From Campylobacter sp. (GTDB lineage: Bacteria > Campylobacterota > Campylobacteria > Campylobacterales > Campylobacteraceae): 33,074 nucleotides of DNA. Every line of letters starts with the position of its first letter. Position 1 is the stretch's first letter. Location: positions 1-33,074 of the forward strand of contig JAFUFY010000002.1 of NCBI GenBank assembly GCA_017469645.1, in the 5' to 3' direction. Position numbers and translations under genes: made by a program. Shown piece by piece: positions 16,203 to 24,972 of the stretch. Below the pieces are notes generated by a model. It was not told where the DNA came from, ran no database searches, and worked only from the letters and a program-made list of their open reading frames with translations.

Positions 16203-17192
16203 ATGACTTCGATTGCTATTGACGCAATGGGCGGTGATTTCGGCTGTGAGCCGATAGTAAGCGGTGTAATTTCGGCACTAAAAGAGCGTGAATTTCATGC
16301 TTTTTTGGTGGGCGATAAAGCGCAAATCGAGCCTTTGATTCCGACACGATTTAAAAATTCAATAACTTTTGTCCAAGCAGATGAGGTTTTTGATATGGGC
16401 GAGGGCGCGACCGATGCTTTAAATCGCAAAGAAAGTAGTATTTACAAAGCCGTTGAATTAGTCAAAAACGGAGAGTGCAAAGCTGTTGTTTCAGCAGGTC
16501 ATAGTGGTGCAACTATGAGTTTAGCGACTTTGCGTATCGGCAGACTTAAAAATGTCGCCAGACCACCACTTGCGACACTTATGCCAAATTCGCACGGCAC
16601 TCATACGCTTGTGCTTGATGTGGGCGCAAATACTGACTGCAAAGCTGAGTATCTATTTCAATTTGGTGTTATGGGCGAAGCCTACGCAAAAGAGATTATG
16701 GGAATTTCAAATCCTAGACTAGGGCTTTTATCCAACGGCGAAGAAGATAGCAAGGGTAATGAAATTACCAAAGAAGCCTTTAAACAACTTAAATCTCTTA
16801 AAAATTTTATCGGCAACGCAGAGGGAAATCAAATTTTTGACGGCTCGGTCGATGTTATTATAACCGACGGATTTATCGGAAATGTGGTCCTAAAAGCAAG
16901 CGAAGGTGTGGCAAGTGCGATAAATAAACTTATTAAAAAAGAGGTTAAAAAATCCCCTATTGCTATAACAGGCGCTGTTTTGATGAACAAAGTTTTTAAG
17001 ATAGTTAAGAAAAATACAGACTATGACGAATACGGTGGAGCTCCGCTTCTTGGTGTAAATGGCTGTGTTATCATAAGCCACGGCAAAAGCACACCAAAAG
17101 CTATCAAAAATGCCGTATTTCAGGCACTAAAATTCTCAAATTCAAACATAAATTCGGTAATTGAAAACAAATTATCACATTTTGAAAATTAG
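16203..17192 (+). CDS. plsX: Phosphate acyltransferase PlsX
   Basis: A 329-residue peripheral membrane enzyme that converts acyl-ACP to acyl-phosphate for the first acylation of glycerol 3-phosphate. The N-terminus [11 protein letters not shown], the [10 protein letters not shown] loop, [10 protein letters not shown] and the C-terminal [10 protein letters not shown] are family landmarks. Length matches the family (about 330-350). It lies 3 bp after rpmF and 7 bp before fabH, linking ribosome, phospholipid and fatty acid synthesis in one transcript. Confidence 0.97.
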   Translation: MTSIAIDAMGGDFGCEPIVSGVISALKEREFHAFLVGDKAQIEPLIPTRFKNSITFVQADEVFDMGEGATDALNRKESSIYKAVELVKNGECKAVVSAGHSGATMSLATLRIGRLKNVARPPLATLMPNSHGTHTLVLDVGANTDCKAEYLFQFGVMGEAYAKEIMGISNPRLGLLSNGEEDSKGNEITKEAFKQLKSLKNFIGNAEGNQIFDGSVDVIITDGFIGNVVLKASEGVASAINKLIKKEVKKSPIAITGAVLMNKVFKIVKKNTDYDEYGGAPLLGVNGCVIISHGKSTPKAIKNAVFQALKFSNSNINSVIENKLSHFEN

Positions 17193-17199
17193 GACAAAA

Positions 17200-18192
17200 A
17201 TGAAAAAAGCTTCAATGATTTCAATCGGTGCTTATGTGCCACAAAGAATTTTAACAAATTTTGATCTTGAAAAAATGGTCGAAACAAGCGACGAATGGAT
17301 AACGAAGCGAACGGGAATTCATACTCGTCATATAGCAGATGAAAATGAAAGCACTAGTGATTTAGCGGTCAATGCAGCAAAATTAGCAATCAAGCGAAGT
17401 AGCTTAAATTTAGACGAAATTGATTGCGTTATTTGTGCGACTGTTAGTCCTGATCACTTTTGTATGCCTTCAACTGCGTGTTTAGTCGCAGAAAAACTTG
17501 GAATTCCAAGCGGAGTTACGGCTTTTGATATAAGTGCGGCTTGTAGCGGATTTATCTATGCTCTGCAAATTTCAAAAGGTCTAATCGAAAGTGGAATAAA
17601 ACAAAATGTCCTTATAATCGGTGCTGAAAAGCTAAGCTCGATTGTAAATTGGGAAGATAGAAGCACCTGTGTGCTTTTTGGCGACGGAGCAGGGGCGGCT
17701 GTGATTTCGGCGCGAGATGATAACGAAATCATCGATGTGCATACTGCAAGCGACGGCGGCAAGGCGAATTTGTTGATTACTCCGGCTCCTGGAAGCGCAA
17801 ATCCTATGAGCCAAAGAGTTATTGATGAGAATTTGTGTTTTGTGCATATGAACGGCAACGAAGTTTTCAAAATCGCCGTAAATACACTAACGACAGATGT
17901 TATTGATATTTTAGAAAAAAATAAAATCGATCCAAAAAAAGTTGATCTTTTTATCCCGCACCAAGCAAATTTGCGCATTATCGAAGCGGTCAAAAATAGA
18001 CTTGAATTTAGCGACGAGCAATGTATCGTAACCGTCGGTAAATTTGGCAATACAAGCTCAGCTTCAATCCCTATGGCGATAAATGACGCCTATGAAAGCG
18101 GTCGGCTAAAAAACGGCTCGTTAATGCTCCTAGACGCATTTGGTGGTGGATTTACTTGGGGTTCGGCACTACTTAAATTTGGCGGAAAATAA
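17200..18192 (+). CDS. fabH: Beta-ketoacyl-ACP synthase III
   Basis: A 330-residue enzyme that starts fatty acid elongation by condensing acetyl-CoA with malonyl-ACP. I place the start at the ATG at 17200, 9 bp after the AGGA at 17191-17194; an upstream TTG at 17161 in the same frame would overlap plsX and has no ribosome site. The catalytic triad is visible: Cys115 in AACSGF, His in PHQANLRI near residue 252 and Asn in FGNTSSAS near residue 282. It is the last gene of the ndk operon; a weak AAATTTGGC/GCCAAATTT hairpin overlaps its stop (18175-18202). Confidence 0.97.
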   Translation: MKKASMISIGAYVPQRILTNFDLEKMVETSDEWITKRTGIHTRHIADENESTSDLAVNAAKLAIKRSSLNLDEIDCVICATVSPDHFCMPSTACLVAEKLGIPSGVTAFDISAACSGFIYALQISKGLIESGIKQNVLIIGAEKLSSIVNWEDRSTCVLFGDGAGAAVISARDDNEIIDVHTASDGGKANLLITPAPGSANPMSQRVIDENLCFVHMNGNEVFKIAVNTLTTDVIDILEKNKIDPKKVDLFIPHQANLRIIEAVKNRLEFSDEQCIVTVGKFGNTSSASIPMAINDAYESGRLKNGSLMLLDAFGGGFTWGSALLKFGGK

Positions 18193-18324
18193 AGCCAAAT
18201 TTAACTCTCTAATCCAAACTTATAATTTAAAAATCTAAATCGAATTTATTGTTTAAAATTAAGAAACAAAGCAAACAAAAAAGCTATTTAAAACTGAAAA
18301 TAACTGAAAGGATTTAAAAAGAAA

Positions 18325-18399
18325 TGGCTCCGGATGCTGGATTCGAACCAGCGACCAAGCGGTTAACAGCCGCCTACTCTACCGCTGAGCTAATCCGGA
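18325..18399 (-). tRNA. tRNA-Asn (anticodon GTT)
   Basis: On the minus strand a cloverleaf begins TCCGGATTAGCTCAG and ends GGTTCGAATCC...CCGGAG with encoded CCA. The anticodon loop is CTGTTAA. It is the last tRNA of the six-gene cluster. Confidence 0.96.
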
Positions 18400-18405
18400 A
18401 CAAAA

Positions 18406-18490
18406 TGGTGCGGATGAGAGGACTTGAACCTCCACGCCGTGAAGCACCAGATCCTAAGTCTGGCGTGTCTGCCAATTTCACCACATCCGC
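18406..18490 (-). tRNA. tRNA-Leu (anticodon TAG)
   Basis: A class II tRNA with a long variable arm. The minus strand begins GCGGATGTGGTGAAATTGGC, has TTCAAGTCC in the T arm and ends in encoded CCA. The anticodon loop between CCAGA and TCTGG reads CTTAGGA. Confidence 0.95.
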
Positions 18491-18542
18491 GAAAAAAAGA
18501 AATGGTATTTTAGCTAAACATCGCTTAATGCTGACTTAAAAA

Positions 18543-18619
18543 TGGTACGCCCAAGAGGATTCGAACCTCTGACCTACGGCTTAGAAGGCCGTTGCTCTAT
18601 CCAACTGAGCTATGGACGC
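18543..18619 (-). tRNA. tRNA-Arg (anticodon TCT)
   Basis: The minus strand begins GCGTCCATAGCTCAGTTGG and ends GGTTCGAATCC with a G/T-wobble-containing acceptor stem and encoded CCA. The anticodon loop is CTTCTAA. It reads the AGA/AGG arginine codons that dominate this genome. Confidence 0.95.
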
Positions 18620-18634
18620 TCATATCAAAATCAG

Positions 18635-18711
18635 TGGTACGCTCGAAAGGAGTCGAACCTTCAACCTACAGATCCGAAGTCTGTTGCTCTATCCAATTGA
18701 GCTACGAGCGC
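18635..18711 (-). tRNA. tRNA-Arg (anticodon TCG)
   Basis: The minus strand begins GCGCTCGTAGCTCAATTGG, has GGTTCGACTCC in the T arm and ends in encoded CCA. The anticodon loop is CTTCGGA, so the unmodified anticodon is TCG, reading CGA-type codons. Confidence 0.93.
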
Positions 18712-18716
18712 GAAAG

Positions 18717-18794
18717 TGGGGTGAATTGTGGGAATCGAACCCACGACCCTCAGGACCACAATCTGATGCTCTAACCGACTGAGCTAAACTCACC
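18717..18794 (-). tRNA. tRNA-His (anticodon GTG)
   Basis: The minus strand starts with the extra 5' G (G-1) typical of tRNA-His (GGTGAGTTTAGCTCAG), paired with a C discriminator before encoded CCA. The anticodon loop is TTGTGGT. Confidence 0.95.
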
Positions 18795-18797
18795 ACA

Positions 18798-18874
<77 letters not shown>

Positions 18875-18904
18875 TTACTGAATTTTGTGGAAATTGAAAG
18901 TTGC

Positions 18905-18933
18905 ATTATATACGAATTTCGCTTTTTTGTCAA
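18905..18933 (-). promoter_or_regulatory. Consensus sigma-70 promoter of the tRNA cluster
   Basis: On the minus strand TTGACA (complement of 18928-18933) is followed by exactly 17 bp and TATAAT (complement of 18905-18910). A perfect -35 is unusual in this lineage, whose promoters mostly lack one, and fits a strong stable-RNA promoter. Confidence 0.85.
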
Positions 18934-19117
18934 TGAAATTTAGCTTAAATTTGCAAATTTTTCAAATAATAAAGTTAAAATTTGATAAAATTCTCGGTTC
19001 GAAAATAGCGAAATAAAATAACTTGTCAAATGTGAATTTATAAATTTAACAAATTCGTATCGCTTTTGGCGATACGACCTGAAATTGCTAAAATTTGTTA
19101 TTATAAATTTGTTTAAT

Positions 19118-19158
19118 TTGTCATTGCGAGACCACGAAGTGGTCGTGGCAATCGCCAA
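19118..19158 (+). repeat. Palindromic repeat family 2, copy 1
   Basis: TTGTCATTGCGA, an inner hairpin GACCAC-GAA-GTGGTC, then CGTGGCAATCGCC. It lies in the gene-free stretch 18875-19444, inverted relative to copy 2 at 19225. The rest of that stretch is AT-rich with no ORF I can support. Confidence 0.8.
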
Positions 19159-19224
19159 TGTTTAAATTTAAAATTCGGTTTTTTTGCAAAAATTTATAAA
19201 ATTTGGTTGTTTTTAAATTCCTTG

Positions 19225-19303
19225 AATTTTGCAAATTTGCATTTTCGTTATTTTAGCTCTGGCGATTGCCACGACGGCTTCGCCGTCTCGCAATGACAAT
19301 GGA
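19225..19303 (-). repeat. Palindromic repeat family 2, copy 2
   Basis: On the plus strand GGCGATTGCCAC, inner hairpin GACGGC-TTC-GCCGTC, then TCGCAATGACAA. About 35 bp before it (AAATTTGCATTTT...TTATTTTAG) also match the sequence before copy 3 at 21391, so the repeat unit is longer than its palindrome. With copy 1 it forms an inverted pair around a roughly 100-bp AT-rich spacer. Confidence 0.8.
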
Positions 19304-19444
19304 TATAAAACAAACAAAGCTTCGTGCAAATTTAAAAAATTTAGGCTAAATTTTTAGAAATTAAACAAATTTGCAAAAAATTTACAGATATTGCAAAAAT
19401 AAATCTAGCAAAATGAAAATTTATCAATCATAAAATTTACAAAA

Positions 19445-20419
19445 CTAAATCTTAAAACCAAGTGAAGCGACAAGCTTCATATCGCCTTTTATACTATCGC
19501 CGGTGGTGGTAAGAAAATCTCCCGTAATCGCCGAATTTACGCCAGAATTTAGCGCTTTTTCGATACTTTTGCCAAGCTTTACTCGCCCACCCGCAAAACG
19601 CAGATAAACACGCGGTAAAATAAAGCGATACACGGCGATAGAGCGTAAAATTTCTTCTTCGCTAAGCGGCGCACTGTTTTCAAGCGGAGTGCCTGAAATC
19701 GGCATTAAAATGTTTATCGGCACGGAGCTTACGCCAAGTTCTCGCAACTCAAACGCCATATCTATGCGGTCTTCCATGCTCTCGCCAAGCCCAAAAATCC
19801 CGCCGCTACACACATCAAGCCCGACAGCGTGGCAGTTTTTGATAGTTTGCACTCTATCATCATAGCTGTGCGTGGTGCAAATTCGCGGATAAAACCTGCG
19901 CGAAGTCTCTAAATTGTGATGATAGGTTTTCACGCCACTATCTTTAAGCTTTTGCAAGGCTTGCACACTCGCAAGCCCAAACGAAGCGCAAAGGTGTAAA
20001 TTCGTCTGCTCTCTTAGCGCACGATAAATTTGCTCGATTTTTGGCATATCTTTGTCATTTTCGCTTATCCCGCGACCACTGGCAACGAGCGAAAAGCGAT
20101 GAACTTTTGCCTTTTCGTTTTGCTGTGCCATTTGCAAAACGGGCGCAGCATCCAAAAGCGAGTAGGTTTCGCAACCTGTTTTAAAATGCGCAGACTGGGC
20201 GCAATATTTGCAATTTTCCGAGCATTTCCCGCAACGCGCATTTATAATCGAGCAAAAGTTAAACTCATCGCCACAGCAAATTTGCCTAATCTCATTTGCC
20301 GCGCCCAAAAGTGCGTCCAAATCGCTAGTTTTGGCTAAATTTAACGCTTCGTTTTTGCTTAAACTCTCACCTACGATAGCCTTGTTTTTCATCTCGTTTA
20401 TAAAATTTAAATCGCTCAT
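19445..20419 (-). CDS. bioB: Biotin synthase
   Basis: A 324-residue radical SAM enzyme that inserts sulfur into dethiobiotin in the last step of biotin synthesis. The 4Fe-4S/SAM motif is CSENCKYC (C66, C70, C73). Further family landmarks are YHHNLETSRRFYP, CSGGIFGLGES and the late RFAGGRVKLG with the arginine ligand of the 2Fe-2S cluster. No other bio gene is adjacent. It lies 65 bp downstream of hisIE on the same strand and may be transcribed with it. Confidence 0.96.
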   Translation of the reverse strand: MSDLNFINEMKNKAIVGESLSKNEALNLAKTSDLDALLGAANEIRQICCGDEFNFCSIINARCGKCSENCKYCAQSAHFKTGCETYSLLDAAPVLQMAQQNEKAKVHRFSLVASGRGISENDKDMPKIEQIYRALREQTNLHLCASFGLASVQALQKLKDSGVKTYHHNLETSRRFYPRICTTHSYDDRVQTIKNCHAVGLDVCSGGIFGLGESMEDRIDMAFELRELGVSSVPINILMPISGTPLENSAPLSEEEILRSIAVYRFILPRVYLRFAGGRVKLGKSIEKALNSGVNSAITGDFLTTTGDSIKGDMKLVASLGFKI

Positions 20420-20484
20420 AAATATCCTAAATTCTTAAATTTCACCCGATTTTTCCAAATTTAAAATTTGCAAAAAATAGTGAT

Positions 20485-21237
20485 TTATTTTCTTGATTTT
20501 TTCTCATCAATCCCGCTTACGCCGTGTCTGCGTTTAAGTTCGCTTAGCAAATTTTCAGGGTGAATTCCGTGATCTGCAAGGGCAACTAGCATGTGAAATA
20601 AAATGTCAGCCCCTTCATAAACTGCATCAAATTTTGGCTCATCCTTTTTGTGTTCGCCAAAGCTTTCAATGCCGAATTTAGCGTATTTTTCGGCTTTGCT
20701 TAAATCTTTACACGCTAATGCGAATTCGCACGCTTCTTCGGCGATTTTTTTAAGATAAGCATTTTCGCCTTTGGCATATAGACTTGCGACATAAGAATTT
20801 TGGGCATTTGCGTTAAATTTTCGCTCCAAACAGGTGTGATAAATTTCATCTAAAATGTCATATTTTGGTTTTGAAACTATTTCATTTTGTGCTAAATTTG
20901 CCGAATTTTCGCCGTTTTCAAGCGAAATTTCATTGAAAAAGCACGATTTTTTGCCCGTATGACACGCCATGCCTGTTTGCTCCACTTTTAACAAAAGCGT
21001 GTCAAAATCGCAGTCTAGTGTGGCAGATTTGATTTTTTGGACATTTCCGCTTTCTTCGCCTTTTTTCCAAATGCGATTTTTTGTGCGTGAAAAATAGTGT
21101 GCAAAACCGCTTTTTAGGCTTAAATTTAGCGCTTCTTCGTTCATATATGCCATCATCAAAACTTCGCCATTTCCGTTATCTTGCACCACCACAGGAAGCA
21201 AACCACCTACCTTTTGCCAATCAATCTTTAAATTCAT
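20485..21237 (-). CDS. hisIE: Bifunctional phosphoribosyl-AMP cyclohydrolase / phosphoribosyl-ATP pyrophosphatase
   Basis: A 250-residue fusion catalysing the second and third steps of histidine synthesis. The N-terminal cyclohydrolase (about 1-110) shows the zinc-binding CDFDTLL and CHTGKKSCFF motifs. The C-terminal pyrophosphatase (about 130-240) shows KKIAEEACEFALA and YEGADILFHMLVAL. A linker of about 25 residues rich in Asn/Glu separates them and is longer than usual. No other his gene is nearby, in keeping with scattered his genes in Campylobacter. Confidence 0.95.
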   Translation of the reverse strand: MNLKIDWQKVGGLLPVVVQDNGNGEVLMMAYMNEEALNLSLKSGFAHYFSRTKNRIWKKGEESGNVQKIKSATLDCDFDTLLLKVEQTGMACHTGKKSCFFNEISLENGENSANLAQNEIVSKPKYDILDEIYHTCLERKFNANAQNSYVASLYAKGENAYLKKIAEEACEFALACKDLSKAEKYAKFGIESFGEHKKDEPKFDAVYEGADILFHMLVALADHGIHPENLLSELKRRHGVSGIDEKKSRK

Positions 21238-21316
21238 TTTTTTATGCCTTTAAATTTTTTCGGTAATTATACTAAAATTTGGAAAAAAATCGGCAAAATT
21301 GGCGATTAAATTTGAA

Positions 21317-21350
21317 ATTCTTCACTCCATTTTGTTACACTCAGAATGAG
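21317..21350. repeat. Short palindromic element ATTCTTCACT...CTCAGAATGA
   Basis: ATTCTTCACTCCATTTTG... and ...ACTCAGAATGAG form the outline of a third widespread bacterial palindrome type (ATTCT/AGAAT outer arms). It directly precedes repeat family 2 copy 3 in the gene-free stretch 21238-21574. Confidence 0.45.
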
Positions 21351-21359
21351 ATAAAAATT

Positions 21360-21440
21360 TGTGAATTTGCATTTTGGTTATTTAGGCTTTGGCGATTGCC
21401 ACGAATTTTTGCTAACGCAAAAATTCTCGCAATGACAAAT
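21360..21440 (-). repeat. Palindromic repeat family 2, copy 3
   Basis: GGCGATTGCCAC, inner hairpin GAATTTTTGC-TAAC-GCAAAAATTC (10-bp perfect stem), then TCGCAATGACAAA. It has the same orientation as copy 2 and shares its upstream AAATTTGCATTTT...GGTTATTTAG. The inner stem differs completely from copies 1 and 2 yet remains perfectly paired. Confidence 0.8.
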
Positions 21441-21470
21441 CTAACAAATTCGCAAAAATAACTCAACTTA

Positions 21471-21570
21471 AATTTGAAAACCAAATGCCGACGATTTCGT
21501 GCGTGGCGAACAAAGGACTAGACTAAATTTGTCTGTCCAAGTTCGCTACGCACGAAAGCTAGGCTGGGTT
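21471..21570 (+). repeat. Structured repeat family 1, copy B
   Basis: 5' flank AAATTTGAAAACCAAATG, then CCGACGA, left arm TTTCGTGCGTGGCGAAC (about 21496-21512), core CTAGACTAAATTTGTCTG, right arm GTTCGCTACGCACGAAA (about 21542-21558), 3' flank GCTAGGCTGGGTT. The arms pair at 16 of 17 positions with one G-T. The element starts a few bases after the uvrA stop and may also serve as its terminator. Confidence 0.8.
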
Positions 21571-21574
21571 GGAT

Positions 21575-24388
21575 TTACAATACTTCTTTCGCTAAAAACT
21601 CTCCCGTATAAGAGCCTGTTTTTTTGTAAGCTTTCGCTAACTGCTTTGGCGTTCCTTGTGCTATGATTTTTCCGCCGCCGTCCCCGCCTTCGGGACCCAT
21701 ATCGATAAGATAATCGCAGTTTTTAATTATATCCATATTATGCTCGATCACAAAAACCGAATTTCCTAAATCCACCAAATGATGAAGCACTCGAACAAGC
21801 CTATCAACATCGGCAAAATGCAGACCCGTGGTCGGTTCATCTAAAATATAAAGCGTATTGCCAGTATCCGTGCGGCTTAGCTCTTTTGCTAGTTTTACCC
21901 TTTGGGCTTCGCCGCCACTTAGCGTAGTGGCAGGTTGCCCAAGAGCCACATAGCCAAGTCCCACATCTTGAAGCGTTTTAAGCTTTGTTTGAATTTTTGG
22001 CACGGCTTTGAAAAACTCCAAAGCTTCATCGATGCTCATAGCCAAAACTTCGGCGATATTTTTGTTCTTGTATAAAATTTCAAGCGTTTGAGCGTTGTAG
22101 CGAGTGCCACCGCAAACATCGCAAACCACGCTAATATCGGGCAAAAAATGCATTTCGATTTTTATTTCGCCCTCTCCTGCGCATTTTTCGCACCTGCCAC
22201 CTTTGACATTGAAGCTAAAACGCCCGATTTTATACCCACGCAAGGCAGCTTCTTTTGTGGCTGCAAAAAGGGCGCGAATTTCGTCCATAACGCCTGGGTA
22301 AGTAGCAGGATTTGGACGCGGAGTGCGACCGATTGGGGTTTGATCAAGATAAATAACTTTGTCTAAATTTTCAAGTCCAGAAATTTTCGCATCTTTTACG
22401 ATTTTAACCTTTTTGGCGTGATTTAGCTGTTCTAACGCCCTTGGTAAAATGGTTTGAAGCACGAGTGAGCTTTTTCCGCTACCGCTTACGCCTGTAATGC
22501 CTACCAAATTTCGCAAAGGAAATTTCGCATTTAAGCCTTTTATATTATTGATATTGACATTTTTTATGCCTAGCCATAGCTCTTGCGCTCTATTTTTTTG
22601 ATAATTTATCTCTTTTTTATGCGTTAGATAAAGCGCAGTTTGTGTGTCGCTTTTTAGCAGTTTTTCCACACTTCCTGCAAATACGACATTTCCGCCGTAT
22701 TTACCGGCTCCCGGACCAATATCAACCACAAAATCGGCTTCTTCGATAGTTTTTTTATCGTGTTCGACGACGATAACAGAATTTCCTTTTTGTTGCAAAT
22801 TTCGCAAAGTTTTAATGAGTTTTATCGTATCTCGCTCATGTAGCCCGATACTTGGCTCATCTAAAACATACATTACGCCGCTTAGCCCACTTCCAATCTG
22901 ACTAGCTATGCGAATGCGTTGAGCTTCGCCACCGCTAATCGTCCTTGCATCTCGTCCGAGTGTTAGATAGCCAAGTCCGACATCTTTTAAGAAAAAAAGT
23001 CGCTCGTTGATTTCTTTTAAAATCGGCATTGCGATTTGACTTTGTTGTTCGCTAAATTTGCTAAAATTGCTTTCGTTTGAAAAAAATTCCACGCACTCAT
23101 CAATGCTTAGACTTATAACTTCTCCAAGCGTTAAATTCGCTACTTTTACGGCTAAACTCTCAGGTTTTAGGCGTTTGCCACCACAATCCGAGCAAATTTT
23201 TTCGCTCATATATTCGTCCAAATCGTTTTCATTTTTTAGCAAATCATAGGCGTATTTTATCGCGCCTTCAAATTTACGCATTAGTTTGTGATGTTTCCAG
23301 TAAAACGGCACTTCCTTGACATTTCCGTATAAAATGAGCTTTTTTTCGTCTTCGCTAAGTTCGGCGTAAGGGACTTTCACGCTAATGCCGTTTGCTTCGC
23401 AAAAACCAAGCAAAAATTTATAATAATAACTCTTGTTAAAGCCATACATTAGCTTAACTGCGCCGTCTTCAATGCTGATATTTTCGTTGATGATTTTGTT
23501 TAAATCAAGGCTAAAACGAATTCCAAGTCCGTCGCAACTTTCACACGCCCCTTTTGGCGAGTTAAAGCTAAATGCAAGCGGTTCAAGTGGCGTAAATGAA
23601 ATTTTACAATCAAAACACGCCATGTGTTCGCTATAATGTATAAAATTTCGTTCTAAGCCCATCTCATCAGCGTTCGCGATGTCGATTTCGACTTCGCCGT
23701 AGCTAAGTTTTAAAGATTTTTCTATATCACTTGCGATACGCACCGAATTTTCGCTATTTACGGCGGTGCGGTCGATGACGACTTTTATCGTGTGTTTTTT
23801 GGTTTTTGATAGCTCGATGTCTTCATCTAACCTTACCATAACGCCGTCGATGATAGCTCTGACAAAACCTTGATTTCGCAAATTTTCAATCATATCGGCA
23901 AATGTGCCTTTTTTTTCACGCACCAAAGGCGATAAAATGGATATTTTCGTGCCATTAGGAAGCTTCATAACTTCTGCTATAATGTCGCTTGAACTCATTT
24001 TTGAAATCGGTTTTCCACACTGATGACAATGCTGAACGCCAACCCTAGCGTATAAAAGTCGCAAATAATCATAAATTTCAGTTATCGTCCCCACGGTAGA
24101 TCGCGGGTTTTTAGAAGTGGTTTTTTGATCTATCGCAATAGCAGGTGTTAGCCCGTCGATTTTATCGATGTCAGGCTTTCCTACACGATCTAAAAACTGC
24201 CTAGCGTAGCTTGAAAGGCTCTCTACATAGCGCCTTTGACCCTCGGCATAAAGCGTATCAAACGCCAAAGTGCTTTTGCCAGAACCAGAAAGCCCTGTAA
24301 AAACCACAAGTTTATTTTTTGGAATCTCTAAATTTATATTTTGCAGGTTATGCTCTCTTGCGCCCGTTATTTTGATTGTATCGTTCAT
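21575..24388 (-). CDS. uvrA: Excinuclease ABC subunit A
   Basis: A 937-residue damage-recognition ATPase of nucleotide excision repair, which loads UvrB. It has two ABC modules: Walker A GLSGSGKST at residues 32-40 and GVSGSGKSS near residue 633, each with a TISGGEAQR/TLSGGEAQR signature and an LDEP Walker B. Zinc-binding cysteine pairs are visible (CHQC, CFDC, CESC, CEKC, CDVC), as is the conserved SSYARQFL. Length matches E. coli UvrA (940). It is divergent from the nucleosidase/radical-SAM operon across 80 bp and is followed immediately by structured repeat copy B. Confidence 0.98.
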   Translation of the reverse strand: MNDTIKITGAREHNLQNINLEIPKNKLVVFTGLSGSGKSTLAFDTLYAEGQRRYVESLSSYARQFLDRVGKPDIDKIDGLTPAIAIDQKTTSKNPRSTVGTITEIYDYLRLLYARVGVQHCHQCGKPISKMSSSDIIAEVMKLPNGTKISILSPLVREKKGTFADMIENLRNQGFVRAIIDGVMVRLDEDIELSKTKKHTIKVVIDRTAVNSENSVRIASDIEKSLKLSYGEVEIDIANADEMGLERNFIHYSEHMACFDCKISFTPLEPLAFSFNSPKGACESCDGLGIRFSLDLNKIINENISIEDGAVKLMYGFNKSYYYKFLLGFCEANGISVKVPYAELSEDEKKLILYGNVKEVPFYWKHHKLMRKFEGAIKYAYDLLKNENDLDEYMSEKICSDCGGKRLKPESLAVKVANLTLGEVISLSIDECVEFFSNESNFSKFSEQQSQIAMPILKEINERLFFLKDVGLGYLTLGRDARTISGGEAQRIRIASQIGSGLSGVMYVLDEPSIGLHERDTIKLIKTLRNLQQKGNSVIVVEHDKKTIEEADFVVDIGPGAGKYGGNVVFAGSVEKLLKSDTQTALYLTHKKEINYQKNRAQELWLGIKNVNINNIKGLNAKFPLRNLVGITGVSGSGKSSLVLQTILPRALEQLNHAKKVKIVKDAKISGLENLDKVIYLDQTPIGRTPRPNPATYPGVMDEIRALFAATKEAALRGYKIGRFSFNVKGGRCEKCAGEGEIKIEMHFLPDISVVCDVCGGTRYNAQTLEILYKNKNIAEVLAMSIDEALEFFKAVPKIQTKLKTLQDVGLGYVALGQPATTLSGGEAQRVKLAKELSRTDTGNTLYILDEPTTGLHFADVDRLVRVLHHLVDLGNSVFVIEHNMDIIKNCDYLIDMGPEGGDGGGKIIAQGTPKQLAKAYKKTGSYTGEFLAKEVL

Positions 24389-24419
24389 TTTTTGCCTTAA
24401 AAAATTTAATTAACCTTTC

Positions 24420-24425
24420 ATTATA
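24420..24425 (-). promoter_or_regulatory. -10 element of the uvrA promoter
   Basis: The minus strand reads AGCTATAATGAAAGG, with TATAAT about 32 bp upstream of the uvrA ATG. The divergent operon's own -10 is less clear; TTAAAATAG near 24437 is a candidate. Confidence 0.5.
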
Positions 24426-24468
24426 GCTGAAATTTGTTAAAATAGACAAAAAATTTATAAGGATTTTT

Positions 24469-24972
24469 ATGATTTTGATTCATACGGCACTTTTATGCGA
24501 AGCAATGCCGATAATAGAGCGATTTAAGCTAAAACTAGATAAAAGCGAAAAATTTAAAATTTACAAAAACGAGCAAATTTGGCTCTGTGTTTTGGGCGTA
24601 GGAGCAAAAAATACGGCAAATTTAGCTGAAATTTTATGCGTAAATTCTTTTAATAAAGTTATAAATTTAGGAATTTGTGGTTGTAGTGATAAAAGTGTTA
24701 AAATCGGCGAAATTTTTTGCGTAAATGAAAAAATCGAAGGCTTTAAAACGGCAAATTTAGAGTGCGTATCTTCGCCAAAAACGGCGATAGAAGCAATGCT
24801 TTGCGATATGGAAAGCGATGAATTTAGGCGAATTTGCACCGAATTTGGCGTGTATTTTTTAATAGTAAAAATCGTAAGCGACTACTTACAAACGGAGCAA
24901 ATTTCAAAAAATTTTGTGTATAATCTTGTTAAAAATCAAATCAAAAATATAGAAAGAATTTTAAAAAACTAA
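24469..24972 (+). CDS. Nucleoside phosphorylase/nucleosidase superfamily protein, short
   Basis: A 167-residue protein with the outline of the PNP/MTAN fold: the N-terminal ALLCEAMPI, LGVGAKNTAN, the glycine-rich INLGICGC followed by KIGEIFC, a CDMESDEF motif matching the ME(S/A) substrate region, and IVSDYL, which aligns with the catalytic Asp motif of methylthioadenosine nucleosidase. It is much shorter than MTAN (about 230), mainly through a compact middle. The substrate is unknown. The spore-photoproduct-lyase-like gene begins one base after its stop codon, so the two are coupled. Ribosome site AAGGA precedes the ATG. Confidence 0.72.
   Translation: MILIHTALLCEAMPIIERFKLKLDKSEKFKIYKNEQIWLCVLGVGAKNTANLAEILCVNSFNKVINLGICGCSDKSVKIGEIFCVNEKIEGFKTANLECVSSPKTAIEAMLCDMESDEFRRICTEFGVYFLIVKIVSDYLQTEQISKNFVYNLVKNQIKNIERILKN

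Noticed and set aside
18324..18774. Plus-strand ORFs with sequences such as GFEPATKRLT and GVEPSTYRSE
   Set aside because: They are antisense readings of the tRNA genes, a well-known source of spurious proteins.
18875..19444. CRISPR array in the repeat-rich gap
   Set aside because: The repeats are palindromic, inverted and unevenly spaced; there are no regular spacers and no cas genes.
22088..23636. Several plus-strand ORFs inside uvrA
   Set aside because: They are antisense shadows of a strongly conserved gene, without ribosome sites or recognisable domains.
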